A program made the position numbers and the translations under genes. From Acidomonas methanolica (GTDB taxonomy: Bacteria; Pseudomonadota; Alphaproteobacteria; Acetobacterales; Acetobacteraceae): a stretch of DNA of 64,000 nucleotides. The first letter of the stretch is position 1; the number at the start of each line of letters is the position of its first letter. The stretch spans positions 124,001 through 188,000 of the forward strand of contig NZ_SLZN01000002.1 in assembly GCF_004346035.1 (NCBI RefSeq), given 5' to 3'. Below are positions 17,027-27,797 of this stretch, piece after piece. Under the pieces are notes generated by a model. That model made no database searches. It was not told where the DNA came from and saw only the letters and a program-made list of their open reading frames with translations.

Positions 17027-18625
17027 GTGACCCGTCTTCTCCTCTGCGCGACGGTGGCCTGCCTGGTTTCGCCGCTGACCCCGCTCCATGCCGAATCCGC
17101 CTCACACGCACCCGCCGCACACAGCCCCATCCCGGACAGCATCACCACAGGCAGCGTCGCCCTGCCCGGCGGCACGGTCGCCTACAAGGCCATCGCCGGA
17201 ACGATTCTCGTCCATGCCCGGCACTATGACGATTCCAGCAGCGTGATCGCCTCCCGGACGGAGCAGCCGCCCGCGAGCGACAAACATGAAGGGGAAGACA
17301 AGGACGACGCCGTCGCCTCGATGTTCTACGTCGCCTATTTCAAGCAGGGCGTACCCGCCGGGAAGCGCCCTGTCACCTTCCTCTATAATGGCGGTCCCGG
17401 ATCGGCGACGGTCTGGCTGCATATGGGCTCCGTCGGCCCGCTGCGGCTCGACACGCCGGGCGACACCCATCTTCCCGCGCCCCCTTACACGCTCATCGTC
17501 AACCCGCAATCCCTGCTGGACGTCACCGATCTCGTCTTCATCGACGCGCCCGGCACGGGATTTTCCCGCATTGCGGGCCATGATGCCGACAAGGCCTTCT
17601 ATGGCGTGGACGCGGACGGGCACGCCTTCACCGATTTCATCGTCCAGTTCCTCGCCAAATATGATCGCTTCAATTCGCCGAGATATCTGTTCGGCGAAAG
17701 CTACGGCACGACCCGTTCGGCCGTCGTGGCAAACGATCTGGAGGACCGCTCCATCGACCTCAACGGCGTGATCCTGCTTTCGCAGATCCTGAATTACGAC
17801 AACAGCGTCGACGAACCCGAGGCCAATCCCGGAATCGACGATCCCTACATCCTCGCCCTGCCGACCTATGCGGCGACGGCCTGGTATCACAAGCGCCTCT
17901 CGCCCATGCCCGCCGATCTGCCCGCCTTCCTGCGCGAGGTCGAGCATTTCGCCCTCACGGACTACAGTGCGGCGTTGCGTCAGGGAGCGGATCTGCCCGC
18001 CGATCAACGCAAGGCGATCGCAGCGAAACTCGCCGCCTATACCGGCCTGCCCGCGCCCTACATCCTGCGCAGCGGCCTGCGCGTCAATGGCGGCCAGTTC
18101 ACCAAGGAACTGCTCGCCGATGCCGGCATGACGACGGGCCGCCTCGACACCCGCTTCTCCGGCCCGACCCTTGATCCGGTCAGCCGCGAGGCCGGTTACG
18201 ATCCGCAATCCACCGCCCTGTCCTCCGCCTATGTCTCCGCCTTCAACGTCTATGTCCGCCAGACCCTCCATTACGGCGAGGGCGTGACCTACAAGGAGGG
18301 GATCGAGGTGAACTGGGACTTCAAACACCACCGGCCGGGCCCGGACTCGGACAATCCCGGCACCAATGTCATGCCGGACCTCGCCCGCGTCATGAAGGAA
18401 GACCCGAAGCTCAAGATCATGCTCAACAGCGGGTATTATGACCTCGCGACCCCCTATTTCGAAGGGGTGTATGAGATGAAGCACCTGCCGATCCCCGCCT
18501 CGCTATACGGCAACATTGAATTCAAGCAATATGCGTCCGGCCATATGGTCTATGTGAAGCCGGATGCGCTGCAACGCCTGCACGACAATGTGGCCGACTT
18601 CATCCGGCGCACGGACAACCTGTGA
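17027..18625 (+). CDS. Secreted S10 family serine carboxypeptidase-like protein
   Basis: A 532-residue exported peptidase of the serine carboxypeptidase (S10) family. Residues 1-23 form a signal peptide ending ...LHA. The oxyanion-hole segment NGGPGS is at 121-126 and the nucleophile elbow GESYG has Ser 225. A likely catalytic Asp is in SGYYDLATP near 475 and His in ASGHMVY near 514. Such enzymes remove C-terminal residues at acidic pH, which suits an acid-producing host, although the substrate is unknown. The start is GTG 17027, supported by GGAG about 9 nt upstream. It is a single gene, 60 bp after the methyltransferase. Confidence 0.88.
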   Translation: MTRLLLCATVACLVSPLTPLHAESASHAPAAHSPIPDSITTGSVALPGGTVAYKAIAGTILVHARHYDDSSSVIASRTEQPPASDKHEGEDKDDAVASMFYVAYFKQGVPAGKRPVTFLYNGGPGSATVWLHMGSVGPLRLDTPGDTHLPAPPYTLIVNPQSLLDVTDLVFIDAPGTGFSRIAGHDADKAFYGVDADGHAFTDFIVQFLAKYDRFNSPRYLFGESYGTTRSAVVANDLEDRSIDLNGVILLSQILNYDNSVDEPEANPGIDDPYILALPTYAATAWYHKRLSPMPADLPAFLREVEHFALTDYSAALRQGADLPADQRKAIAAKLAAYTGLPAPYILRSGLRVNGGQFTKELLADAGMTTGRLDTRFSGPTLDPVSREAGYDPQSTALSSAYVSAFNVYVRQTLHYGEGVTYKEGIEVNWDFKHHRPGPDSDNPGTNVMPDLARVMKEDPKLKIMLNSGYYDLATPYFEGVYEMKHLPIPASLYGNIEFKQYASGHMVYVKPDALQRLHDNVADFIRRTDNL

Positions 18626-18698
18626 GCCTCTCCAACGTATCTTCCGGTTGCGGAATACCTCCGCAACCTTCCCCACTTTCCGCACGGAGCGTCATTCC

Positions 18699-18956
18699 AT
18701 GCATCTGATCTGGACCATCATCGTCGGTTTTGTTGTCGGACTGATCGCCAAGTTCCTCATGCCGGGACGCGATCCGGGCGGCTTCATCATCACCGTCCTG
18801 CTCGGCATCGCCGGCTCGCTGGTCGCGGGCTGGATCGGGCAACATCTGCATTTCTATGCGCCGGGCCAGCCTGCGGGCTTCATCGCCTCCATCCTCGGCG
18901 CGATTCTCCTGCTGATCCTCTACCGGGTCATTTTCCGCCCGAACACTAACGCCTGA
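18699..18956 (+). CDS. GlsB/YeaQ/YmgE family small membrane protein
   Basis: An 85-residue protein made almost entirely of three membrane segments with Gly-rich turns: IWTIIVGFVVGLIAKFLMPG, then GFIITVLLGIAGSLVAGWIG and a third near SILGAILLLILYRV. This is the transglycosylase-associated/GlsB family, linked to stress responses, with no known enzymatic activity. ATG 18699 has GGAG 10 nt upstream. Transcription ends at the hairpin terminator at 18991-19024. Confidence 0.88.
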   Translation: MHLIWTIIVGFVVGLIAKFLMPGRDPGGFIITVLLGIAGSLVAGWIGQHLHFYAPGQPAGFIASILGAILLLILYRVIFRPNTNA

Positions 18957-18990
18957 GGCGAATGCCGACAGCACCTCAGCCAAACAAAAA

Positions 18991-19024
18991 GGCCGGTCTC
19001 CACTTGGGAGACCGGCCTTTTTTT
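18991..19024. terminator. Bidirectional rho-independent terminator between glsB-type gene and fusA
   Basis: A perfect 10-bp stem GGCCGGTCTC (18991-19000) / GAGACCGGCC (19008-19017) has a 7-nt loop. It is flanked by five A on the left and seven T on the right, so it can stop rightward transcription of the membrane-protein gene and leftward transcription of fusA. Confidence 0.9.
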
Positions 19025-19043
19025 GAACCGCGGGGACGGAGGA

Positions 19044-21158
<2,115 letters not shown>

Positions 21159-21412
21159 GGAATTACCTCCAGAATGAGGGCGGAATGACAAAAAGGCGCT
21201 ATCAGAGCGAAACGGACCGTCGCGCCGCAGCCTTCACTCACCAGGCCCGCCGCATGAAGCGCACACAGACGGGGAATCAGGCTGCGCTGGACGAACGGTA
21301 CGGGCTGAACTCACGAAACCGCCTCCATAACAGTGCGGCCGCACGGCTCAAAACCAATCTTCTATGACCACACGTGCCGGAAGCGAGTCGCCGCCTCCGG
21401 ACGGGCCGACCC

Positions 21413-21715
21413 TCAGGCCGGCTGCGCGGCCTTGTGTTCCTGCACACGCAGGATGCGGCGCTTGATGACCTTCGCCTCTTCCGGCAATTTGCGGTCCGGC
21501 GTACCGAGCAGGAAGGCGTCGAGACCGCCATTATGCTCGATGGTACGCAGGCCGTGCGTGGTCAGACGCAGGCGGACGCCCGCGCCCAGCACGTCGGACA
21601 GCAGCGTCGTCTCCTGCAGATTGGGCAGGAAACGGCGACGAGACTTGTTGTTGGCGTGGCTGACATTGTTGCCCGTCAGCACGGCCTTGCCTGTAACCTG
21701 GCAGCGGCGTGACAT
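21413..21715 (-). CDS. rpmB: 50S ribosomal protein L28
   Basis: A 100-residue ribosomal protein with the L28 pattern [34 protein letters not shown] and [21 protein letters not shown] 21715 gives the family N terminus; the open frame extends 34 codons further upstream without similarity. The C terminus ([16 protein letters not shown]) is slightly extended. No terminator was recognised between it and fusA. Confidence 0.96.
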   Translation of the reverse strand: MSRRCQVTGKAVLTGNNVSHANNKSRRRFLPNLQETTLLSDVLGAGVRLRLTTHGLRTIEHNGGLDAFLLGTPDRKLPEEAKVIKRRILRVQEHKAAQPA

Positions 21716-21829
21716 CGTATCGATCCTCGGAACTGGTTTATTCGGCCGGGCGCAGGAGCCCAACGCAGGACTATCCGTTAAGGCGCGGCTTATGACCGAG
21801 AGCCCCTCCCGCGTCAAGCCGAAAGCGAC

Positions 21830-22174
21830 TCAGCCGGGACGCGACGCGCCGTCCGGCCCGGAAACGGAGAGTTCGCCGGCCTTGATGCTGGCGATCGCCG
21901 TCTCCAGCATCCGCACCATGGTCGACGCATCCGCCGTGCGGGCAAGAATCCCCAGGCTCCCCGCGAGCAGGGCGGAGGCGATCATCTCCGGCGGCAGTTC
22001 CTTGCCCACCAGATACTCTATGGCGTTGTCCACCACCGCTCCGCATTTCCGCAATTCTTCCGGAATCTGCAAAACGGAGGGATCGAAACTCGCCGCCACA
22101 TCCTCGCGCACCGCGTCTTCCATCGCGCGATCCGGCTCGAAAGCCTTTTCCGTCTCCGTCATGCCGACGCTCAT
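21830..22174 (-). CDS. Hypothetical protein, 114 residues
   Basis: I do not recognise a named family. The protein is acidic at the N terminus (TETEKAFEPDRAMEDAVRED). It then has a helical region, CGAVVDNAIEYLVGKELPPE followed by MIASALLAGSLGILARTADA, with no signal peptide. It is probably a soluble helical protein. ATG 22174 is used; ATG 22162, with AGGGA upstream, is equally likely. It lies just downstream of the Atm1-type ABC exporter gene and a possible 26-codon frame, so it may be part of that transcript. Confidence 0.65.
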   Translation of the reverse strand: MSVGMTETEKAFEPDRAMEDAVREDVAASFDPSVLQIPEELRKCGAVVDNAIEYLVGKELPPEMIASALLAGSLGILARTADASTMVRMLETAIASIKAGELSVSGPDGASRPG

Positions 22175-22181
22175 TCCCTGT

Positions 22182-22262
22182 TCAGTCTTTGCGAAGGTAC
22201 TTGGGCCGCAAACGCCGCCCTGTCCAGCCCCCTTCGCGCGCCAGCCCCTTGCGGATTTTCAC
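22182..22262 (-). CDS. Possible 26-residue basic microprotein
   Basis: A GTG overlaps the stop of the ABC exporter gene (GTGA) and opens a 26-codon frame rich in Lys, Arg and Gly, beginning VKIRKGLAREGGWTGRRL and ending RKD. The overlap mirrors the coupling used by verified genes throughout this window, and the next gene starts 7 bp later. Length alone cannot exclude chance, and no family is recognised. Confidence 0.3.
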   Translation of the reverse strand: MKIRKGLAREGGWTGRRLRPKYLRKD

Positions 22263-24073
22263 GCCGCCTCCGCGGCTTCGCGCGCCTGCGCGAGCCACAT
22301 GCGGGCATATTCTCCCCCCAGCGCCATCAGCGCGGCATGCCCGCCGCGCTCGACGATCCGCCCTTTTTCCAGCAGCAGGATCTCGTCGCATCCCACGACA
22401 GTGGAGAGACGATGGGCGATCATGACGGTCGTGCGTTCCCGCGCTAGGCGATCCAGCGCCGCCTGAATGCGCCGCTCCGTGCGCGTGTCGAGCGCGCTCG
22501 TCGCCTCGTCCAGCAGCAACAGCCGGGGATTGCGCAGCACGATGCGCGCGATCGCCACGCGCTGCTTCTCGCCGCCGGAGAGCTTGAGTCCCCGTTCGCC
22601 CACGACCGTTTCATACCCCTGAGGCAGAGCGGCGATGAAATCATGCAGCTCCGCCGCCCGCGCCGCCGCCTCGATCTCGCCGAGCGTCGCGCCGAGACGC
22701 CCATAGCCGATATTATAGGCGAGCGTGTCGTTGAACAGCATGGTCTCCTGCGGCACCACCCCGATCAGCGCCGCCAGATCCTCCGGATCGAGCGCCGGAA
22801 GCGGCACGCCGTCCAGCCTGATCTCGCCCCGGTCCGGATCGTAGGCGCGCATCATCAGCTTGCCGATCGTCGTCTTGCCCGAGCCCGTCGCCCCGACGAT
22901 CCCGATCCGCGCACCGGGCCGGGCGGCGAAACTGATGCCCCTCAGCACAGGCCGTTCCGGCAGGTAATGGAAACGCACATCGTCGAAGACCAGATCCGCC
23001 GCGCCGGCCGCCGCCAGCGTCGTCGGCAGATGCACCGGCCGCTCCGGCGGCGCGACATCGGAGGGTTGCGCCAGCAGTTCCAGCCAGTTCTCCAGATCGA
23101 CCCGCGCCGTCCGCCACCCCGCATGCACCGTGTTCAGCCCGAATACCGCCATGTAGAGCGATCGCATATAGGTGCCGATCAGCACGAAATCCGCCACGCT
23201 CTGCCGATGCGCGCCGATGTCCCTCATCGCCAGCCACAACACGATGCCGGTCATGCTCGCAATGATCGCATTCCGCAAAATACCGGCCAGCGCCACGATC
23301 CGCGTCAGCTTCAGACTGGCCGTTTCCAGCCGCCGCCGCGCCGCGCGATACAGCGACACCTCGTGCCCCGCGGCGCCGAAATGCCGCACGGCCTCGAAAT
23401 TCAGCAGGGAATCCACCAGACGGTGCTGCACGGCCCCGCTCGCCTCGTTCCGCACCCGGCGCGCGGCCACCCGTCGCAGCGTGGACCAGCGCGCCACGGC
23501 CGCGTAACCCAGCAGGCCCGCCAGAATCACCAGCGCATAGAGTCCGCCGAAGACCCGCCAGATGACACCCAGCGTCAGGCCGCAATTCAGCAGGGCGGGA
23601 CCGATATTGAACAGACACAACCGCAACAGCGTGTCGACCGCGTCCGTCGCGCGGTCGAGCACCCGGGTCAGCGCGCCCGTCTGACGCTCCAGATGGAAGC
23701 GCAGCGAAAGCGCATGCACCTGCCGCAGCCCCTCTTCCGCCACTGCGCTTTGCAGCCGCAGGCTGATCGGCTGATACGCCACCTCCTGCAGGCTGGAACA
23801 GCTCGCCCGCACCAGCATCAGCAGCGCATAAAGCCCCACCAGCCCGACCGGCAGCGCCATGACCGCCACATCCGGCGTCATCCGCGCCACCATGCGGCTG
23901 AACAGCCAGGGCAGCACGACCTGCGCACCATTCTCTCCCAGCAACAGCAGGAGCGTCAGCGCCGCCAGCGCGCAGATCCGTCTTTCCCGTCCTTCGAAGG
24001 CCGGACGCAGGCGCAGCAGCGCCGCCAGAAGAGTCAGGCGCGGCGGCGAGTCGCTTTGGGATCGGAGCGTCAT
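22259..24073 (-). CDS. Atm1-type ABC exporter (fused permease and ATPase)
   Basis: A 604-residue half-transporter. Residues ~30-320 hold six membrane spans. The nucleotide-binding domain follows with Walker A GIVGATGSGKTT, Q-loop GVVPQETMLFND, signature LSGGEKQRVAIAR, Walker B LLLLDEATSALD and switch His in MIAHRLST. The permease sequence (RFHLERQTGALTRVLDRAT, NFEAVRHFGAAGHE) places it in the ABCB7/Atm1/HMT1 group, which moves glutathione-linked persulfides or metal-glutathione complexes. It would act as a homodimer in the inner membrane. The substrate is inferred from family only. Confidence 0.9.
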   Translation of the reverse strand: MTLRSQSDSPPRLTLLAALLRLRPAFEGRERRICALAALTLLLLLGENGAQVVLPWLFSRMVARMTPDVAVMALPVGLVGLYALLMLVRASCSSLQEVAYQPISLRLQSAVAEEGLRQVHALSLRFHLERQTGALTRVLDRATDAVDTLLRLCLFNIGPALLNCGLTLGVIWRVFGGLYALVILAGLLGYAAVARWSTLRRVAARRVRNEASGAVQHRLVDSLLNFEAVRHFGAAGHEVSLYRAARRRLETASLKLTRIVALAGILRNAIIASMTGIVLWLAMRDIGAHRQSVADFVLIGTYMRSLYMAVFGLNTVHAGWRTARVDLENWLELLAQPSDVAPPERPVHLPTTLAAAGAADLVFDDVRFHYLPERPVLRGISFAARPGARIGIVGATGSGKTTIGKLMMRAYDPDRGEIRLDGVPLPALDPEDLAALIGVVPQETMLFNDTLAYNIGYGRLGATLGEIEAAARAAELHDFIAALPQGYETVVGERGLKLSGGEKQRVAIARIVLRNPRLLLLDEATSALDTRTERRIQAALDRLARERTTVMIAHRLSTVVGCDEILLLEKGRIVERGGHAALMALGGEYARMWLAQAREAAEAA

Positions 24074-24176
24074 ACCTTATCTTTTACCCCCATCCCGCTC
24101 CGGCCTCGCATCCAGCCGGTGCCCCACCCGTCGGGCGGCCCGCAAACCGCGGGGCGCCTCGTTCCCGGAGTTTCTC

Positions 24177-25007
24177 TTGCCGCATTCGCCATCCGCCGCT
24201 CCTTTCCTCGCCCATATCGCGCGCTGCCACAACATCACGCTTCCCGGCGCCTATCGTCCGTTCTTCTGCGGGATGACCGGCATCGGCTGGGTACACCCTG
24301 GACATTTCGAGTCCCTGACGGCGTTCGGCTGCGCGCGCGACACCGGATTCGGCGTCGATCGCGGCGCGGACATCCACCTGCTCGGCGAGAAAATGGCCGA
24401 AGCGGGGCTGTATCGCTCCCATGCCGAACTCTTCGACGTCATCACCCCGGAGGGCGCCGTCATCGGCCGGATCGACCGTGGAGCGCTGCCGATTCTCGGT
24501 CTCGCGGCGCAGGGCGTCCATATGAACGGGCTGGTGCGAAAGCCGGACGGGCTCCATCTCTGGATGGGTCATCGCGCCCGGAACAAACGCCTCGATCCCG
24601 GCAAGCTGGACCATCTCGTGGCGGGCGGCGTCTGCGCCGGCCTTACCCCGCGCGATGCCCTGGCGAAGGAAGCCGCGGAAGAGGCCGCCATTCCCCCCGC
24701 TCTCATCGCCCAGGCCAGACCGGTCAGCCATTTGCGCTATACGATGGAGCGCCCCGAAGGATTGCGCCGCGACCTGCTGCACTGCTTCGACCTGTATCTG
24801 CCCGAGGCGTTCACCCCCGTTCCGGTCGATGGCGAGGTCGAACGCTTCGAACTGGTCCCCATCGCGACCGCCTTCGCCCTGGTGCGCGATACGGAGCGGC
24901 TGAAATTCAACGTCAATCTGGTCCTGATCGATCTCTTTCTGAGGCTCGGCATGGTCCCGGACGAAGACGCATCGGCGCTGCGGCAGGCGCTGGACGCCGT
25001 GTCATGA
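24177..25007 (+). CDS. DUF4743 / Nudix hydrolase
   Basis: A 276-residue protein with an N-terminal DUF4743 domain (NITLPGAYRPFFCGMTGIGWV, LFDVITPEGAVIGRIDRGALP) and a C-terminal Nudix domain. The Nudix box is GGVCAGLTPRDALAKEAAEEA, with Lys in place of the usual Arg of the REUXEE core. Eukaryotic relatives act on thiamine diphosphate derivatives, but the bacterial substrate is not established. The start is taken as TTG 24177, six nt after GGAG (24167-24170), since no ATG precedes the conserved region at a suitable place. The stop overlaps the next start (ATGA). Confidence 0.82.
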   Translation: MPHSPSAAPFLAHIARCHNITLPGAYRPFFCGMTGIGWVHPGHFESLTAFGCARDTGFGVDRGADIHLLGEKMAEAGLYRSHAELFDVITPEGAVIGRIDRGALPILGLAAQGVHMNGLVRKPDGLHLWMGHRARNKRLDPGKLDHLVAGGVCAGLTPRDALAKEAAEEAAIPPALIAQARPVSHLRYTMERPEGLRRDLLHCFDLYLPEAFTPVPVDGEVERFELVPIATAFALVRDTERLKFNVNLVLIDLFLRLGMVPDEDASALRQALDAVS

Positions 25008-25411
25008 AGCGCCTTTCCTTTCCCGCCATTCTCCTGCTCGCCGGTTGCGCGGCCACGCCGCCCGCCGCCTGCCCGCTTCCCGGTATGCGGTCCATGCTCG
25101 ATATTCACCTGATGTTCGGTCTCACCCGCCCGGATCATTCCCGGGTCAGCGAGGCGGAGTGGGACCGCTTCCTCGCCGCCACGATCACTCCCGCCTTTCC
25201 CGACGGGCTGAGCGTTCTGACGGCGGAAGGGCAATGGCGCGACCGGCGGAGCGACGTCATCGGGCGTGAGGCGTCGCGTCTCGTCCGGATCGTCACCCCG
25301 CCGGACGCCGCTCTCGCCGGAAAGATCGAGGCCATCCGCGCGGCCTACAAGGCGCAATTCGCCCAGCAATCAGTCGGACTCGTGATCGAACGCGGCTGCG
25401 CGGATTTCTGA
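25004..25411 (+). CDS. DUF3574 domain lipoprotein
   Basis: A 135-residue predicted lipoprotein: short signal MKRLSFPAILLLAGC with lipobox LAGC (Cys 15), then a DUF3574-like domain (SMLDIHLMFGLTRPDHSRVSE, WDRFLAATITPAFPDGLSVL, GQWRDRRSDVIGREASRLV). The function of the family is unknown. Its start overlaps the Nudix gene stop by 4 nt. Confidence 0.85.
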   Translation: MKRLSFPAILLLAGCAATPPAACPLPGMRSMLDIHLMFGLTRPDHSRVSEAEWDRFLAATITPAFPDGLSVLTAEGQWRDRRSDVIGREASRLVRIVTPPDAALAGKIEAIRAAYKAQFAQQSVGLVIERGCADF

Positions 25412-25497
25412 TCGCGGCGCTACCGGGAGACCCGCGCCGCACGGCATGCTATGAGGACATATCGCGGCTGGCACACGCCGCGCCGAAGAGGATCTCG

Positions 25498-26640
25498 ATG
25501 AAGGACGAAAAAGGGCGCATGACGAGGGGCGAAGCCTATATGGAAGACGATGCATTCCCCCTCGTGCTTGACGAACCCGACCCGCCGACGGGAAGTCCGG
25601 CGCGCAACAGCCAGCGTCTGGCGCGCACCCTCCTGGCGGTCTTCGTGGTGGGAATCGCGCTCTATACGCAGTGGAATTTCGTCCCCGCCCTGCTCTGGGG
25701 CGGCGTGTTCGCGATCGCCGCATGGCCGCTCTATGACCGGGCCGAACGGCGCTTCGGGCGCAGCGACTGGCTCCCGCTGATCTTCACCCTCATCATCGCG
25801 CTCATCTTCCTGATTCCGCTGGCCATCGTCGGCGTGAAGGCCGCGGAGGAAATGCGGGGGCTGATCATCTGGATCGACCAGGTGCGGCATACCGGCATCC
25901 CCATGCCTGAGGCCCTGAACCGCCTCCCCTTCCGCCATGGCTGGCTTACGGCATGGTGGCAGGAGAATCTGGTCCAGCCCGACCGGCTCTCGGAACTCGT
26001 CCACTCCTTCGATTCCGCCCGGGGCATGGCCATGACGCGCCAGGTGGGCTCGCAGATGGTCCGCCGGACCACGCTTTTCCTTTTCTCCCTCCTCACCCTC
26101 TTCTTCCTGCTGCGCGACGGGCACGAAATCACCCGGCGCTCACTCATCGCCTCGCACCGCACCTTCGGCGCGCGGGGCGAGACGCTGGGCCGCCAGATCA
26201 TCTCCTCGGTTCATGGCACCGTCGCGGGGCTGATCTTCGTGGGGCTGGGGGAAGGCGTGATCATGGGCGTGGCCTACGCCATCTTCCACGCGCCGCAGCC
26301 GCTCCTCTTCGCCATGGTGACGGCGGTCGCGGCCATGGTGCCTTTTCTCGCCCTGCCGACCATCATCTTCGCCGCGATTCTGGTGATGCTTCAGGGCAGC
26401 ATGATCAGCGCCATAGCGCTGGTAGCGATCGGGTCCGTCGTCATCTTCGTGGCGGACCATTTCGTCCGCCCCTTCCTGATCGGCGGCAGCACGCGGATGC
26501 CTTTCCTCTGGGTTCTGCTGGGCATCATCGGGGGGGCGGAAACCTGGGGCCTGCTGGGCCTCTTCCTCGGCCCGGCCATCATGGCGGCGCTGCACATGCT
26601 CTGGCGCATATGGAGTTCGGAGCAGCCGATCAGCGACTGA
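25498..26640 (+). CDS. AI-2E family transporter (PerM-type permease)
   Basis: A 380-residue membrane protein of the AI-2E transporter/PerM superfamily. It has paired N-terminal spans (LARTLLAVFVVGIALYTQW, PALLWGGVFAIAAWPLYDR), a central hydrophilic stretch, and a C-terminal bundle with GLGEGVIMGVAYAIF, MVPFLALP and FLWVLLGIIGGAETWGLLGLFLGP. Members range from autoinducer exporters to Na+/H+ antiporters, so substrate is open. ATG 25498 follows AGAGGA; later in-frame ATGs (25516, 25540) are possible. It converges with tRNA-Pro. Confidence 0.85.
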   Translation: MKDEKGRMTRGEAYMEDDAFPLVLDEPDPPTGSPARNSQRLARTLLAVFVVGIALYTQWNFVPALLWGGVFAIAAWPLYDRAERRFGRSDWLPLIFTLIIALIFLIPLAIVGVKAAEEMRGLIIWIDQVRHTGIPMPEALNRLPFRHGWLTAWWQENLVQPDRLSELVHSFDSARGMAMTRQVGSQMVRRTTLFLFSLLTLFFLLRDGHEITRRSLIASHRTFGARGETLGRQIISSVHGTVAGLIFVGLGEGVIMGVAYAIFHAPQPLLFAMVTAVAAMVPFLALPTIIFAAILVMLQGSMISAIALVAIGSVVIFVADHFVRPFLIGGSTRMPFLWVLLGIIGGAETWGLLGLFLGPAIMAALHMLWRIWSSEQPISD

Positions 26641-26654
26641 CGGGGAAGGGAACG

Positions 26655-26759
26655 ACCGCAGGACAGGACATATCGGGCAGGCGGGATTCGAACCCACGAC
26701 CCCCAGTCCCCCAGACTGATGCGCTACCAGGCTGCGCTACTGCCCGTCCGTCCTGCGGT
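26655..26759. repeat. Perfect 10-bp inverted repeat enclosing the tRNA-Pro gene
   Basis: ACCGCAGGAC at 26655-26664 and its exact complement GTCCTGCGGT at 26750-26759 flank the tRNA. They leave 3 nt on the 5' side and 8 nt on the 3' side of the mature tRNA. In the transcript they could form a stem stacked beyond the acceptor arm. There is no T-tract, so it is not an intrinsic terminator. Confidence 0.6.
26673..26746 (-). tRNA. tRNA-Pro, anticodon GGG
   Basis: The minus strand folds into a full cloverleaf: acceptor arm CGGGCAG/CTGCCCG, D arm GCGC/GCGC with GG in the loop, anticodon arm TCAGT/ACTGG around loop CTGGGGG (anticodon GGG), variable region GGGTC, and T arm GTGGG/CCCGC with TTCGAAT. 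The discriminator base is A. The CCA end is not encoded. It reads CCC and CCU proline codons. Confidence 0.96.
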
Positions 26760-26851
26760 GGTGGCCGTTTAGCAGTGCGGCCCCCGTCCGGCAAGCCCGG
26801 GACAGGTATTTCGGAAAGGTTTTTCCATCTCCGGATTCCGGCCCGCGAAAT

Positions 26852-27400
26852 TCAGAAGGGCAGAAGCCGGCGAATGGCGTCGAGCTCTTCCAGCACGGCC
26901 CGCAATTCGGCACGCAGCCGCCCTTGCTCCTCGATCGCCGTCCGCAAGGCGAAAGCCGCCTGCTCATCAGAGGCCGCCGTTTGCGCCACGGGAGAATCCG
27001 CCGTTGGAACCACTTCCGTCCGGACGACGGGCGCGGGATCGCCCTCTTCCTCCCCAGATGGCTCCGCCCCGACATCCTCGGACGGCGCGACTGCGTCCCC
27101 GTCCTCGGTTTCGCCGTCGCGCAAGACACGCTGCACGCCCTTGATCGTATAGCCGCGCACATAGAGCAGATCGGAAATCCGCTTCAGAATCGCGATATCT
27201 TCGGGCCGGTAATAGCGCCGGCCGCCGCCCCGCTTGAGCGGGCGCACCTGCGGAAAGCGCGTCTCCCAGAAACGCAGCACATGCTGCGGCACGTGGAGTT
27301 CGTCCGCCACCTCGCTGATGGTCCGATAGGCGTGGGGCGCCTTCTTCAGGCGATCCGCAGTCGGGACATCCTCGTCGAACGCCTCATTGTCGTCCTCCAT
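26852..27400 (-). CDS. MerR family transcriptional regulator downstream of ihfA
   Basis: A 182-residue protein with an N-terminal MerR helix-turn-helix: AYRTISEVADELHVPQHVLR, FWETRFPQVRPLKRGGGRRYYRPEDI, then LLYVRGYTIKGVQRVL. An acidic linker follows, and a C-terminal helix (LRAELRAVLEELDAIRRLL) that may dimerise. There are no effector-binding cysteines as in metal-sensing MerR proteins. Genes of this type follow ihfA in many alphaproteobacteria, but their targets are poorly known. The start overlaps the ihfA stop (ATGA). Confidence 0.9.
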   Translation of the reverse strand: MEDDNEAFDEDVPTADRLKKAPHAYRTISEVADELHVPQHVLRFWETRFPQVRPLKRGGGRRYYRPEDIAILKRISDLLYVRGYTIKGVQRVLRDGETEDGDAVAPSEDVGAEPSGEEEGDPAPVVRTEVVPTADSPVAQTAASDEQAAFALRTAIEEQGRLRAELRAVLEELDAIRRLLPF

Positions 27401-27717
27401 CAGAGATCGCCCTCATCCATCCCTTCCGTCGTATCCCCGTTCACTTTCGCCTTGAGAATCTGGCTGGGACGAAAAATCAGGACCGATCGCGGCAGAATGG
27501 GCACTTCCACGCCGGTCTTGGGATTGCGCCCGATTCGTCGCCCCTTCTGACGGACGGAAAATGTTCCGAATCCACTGAGCTTGACGGAATCGCCCTGCTC
27601 CAGAACCCGCATGATCTGCTCGAGTACGCTTTCCAGCAACTCCGCCGATTCGTGCCGGGAGAGGCCCACCTGGCTATAGATGTGTTCCGCGAGGGTCGCG
27701 CGCGTGACTGTGGTCAT
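27400..27717 (-). CDS. ihfA: Integration host factor subunit alpha
   Basis: A 105-residue DNA-bending protein of the HU/IHF family. It has an N-terminal helical part (TRATLAEHIYSQVGLSRHESAELLESVL) and the beta-arm motif VKLSGFGTFSVRQKGRRIGRNPKTG, continuing EVPILPRSVLIFRPS as in IHF-alpha. It pairs with IhfB, encoded at 44758-45078. It lies 80 bp downstream of fabH in the same direction and overlaps merR by 3 nt. Confidence 0.95.
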   Translation of the reverse strand: MTTVTRATLAEHIYSQVGLSRHESAELLESVLEQIMRVLEQGDSVKLSGFGTFSVRQKGRRIGRNPKTGVEVPILPRSVLIFRPSQILKAKVNGDTTEGMDEGDL

Positions 27718-27797
27718 GACGTCATCGTATCATGGCATGCAGAAGCGTCAAATGAATCAAGCATCAAGCTGCGCCTTCTCCTCCAAATGGAGAGGAA

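Noticed and set aside
22643-24171. Long plus-strand frame leading into the DUF3574 lipoprotein
   Set aside because: The first part is antisense to the ABC exporter; only the lipoprotein from ATG 25004 has a signal peptide and family match.
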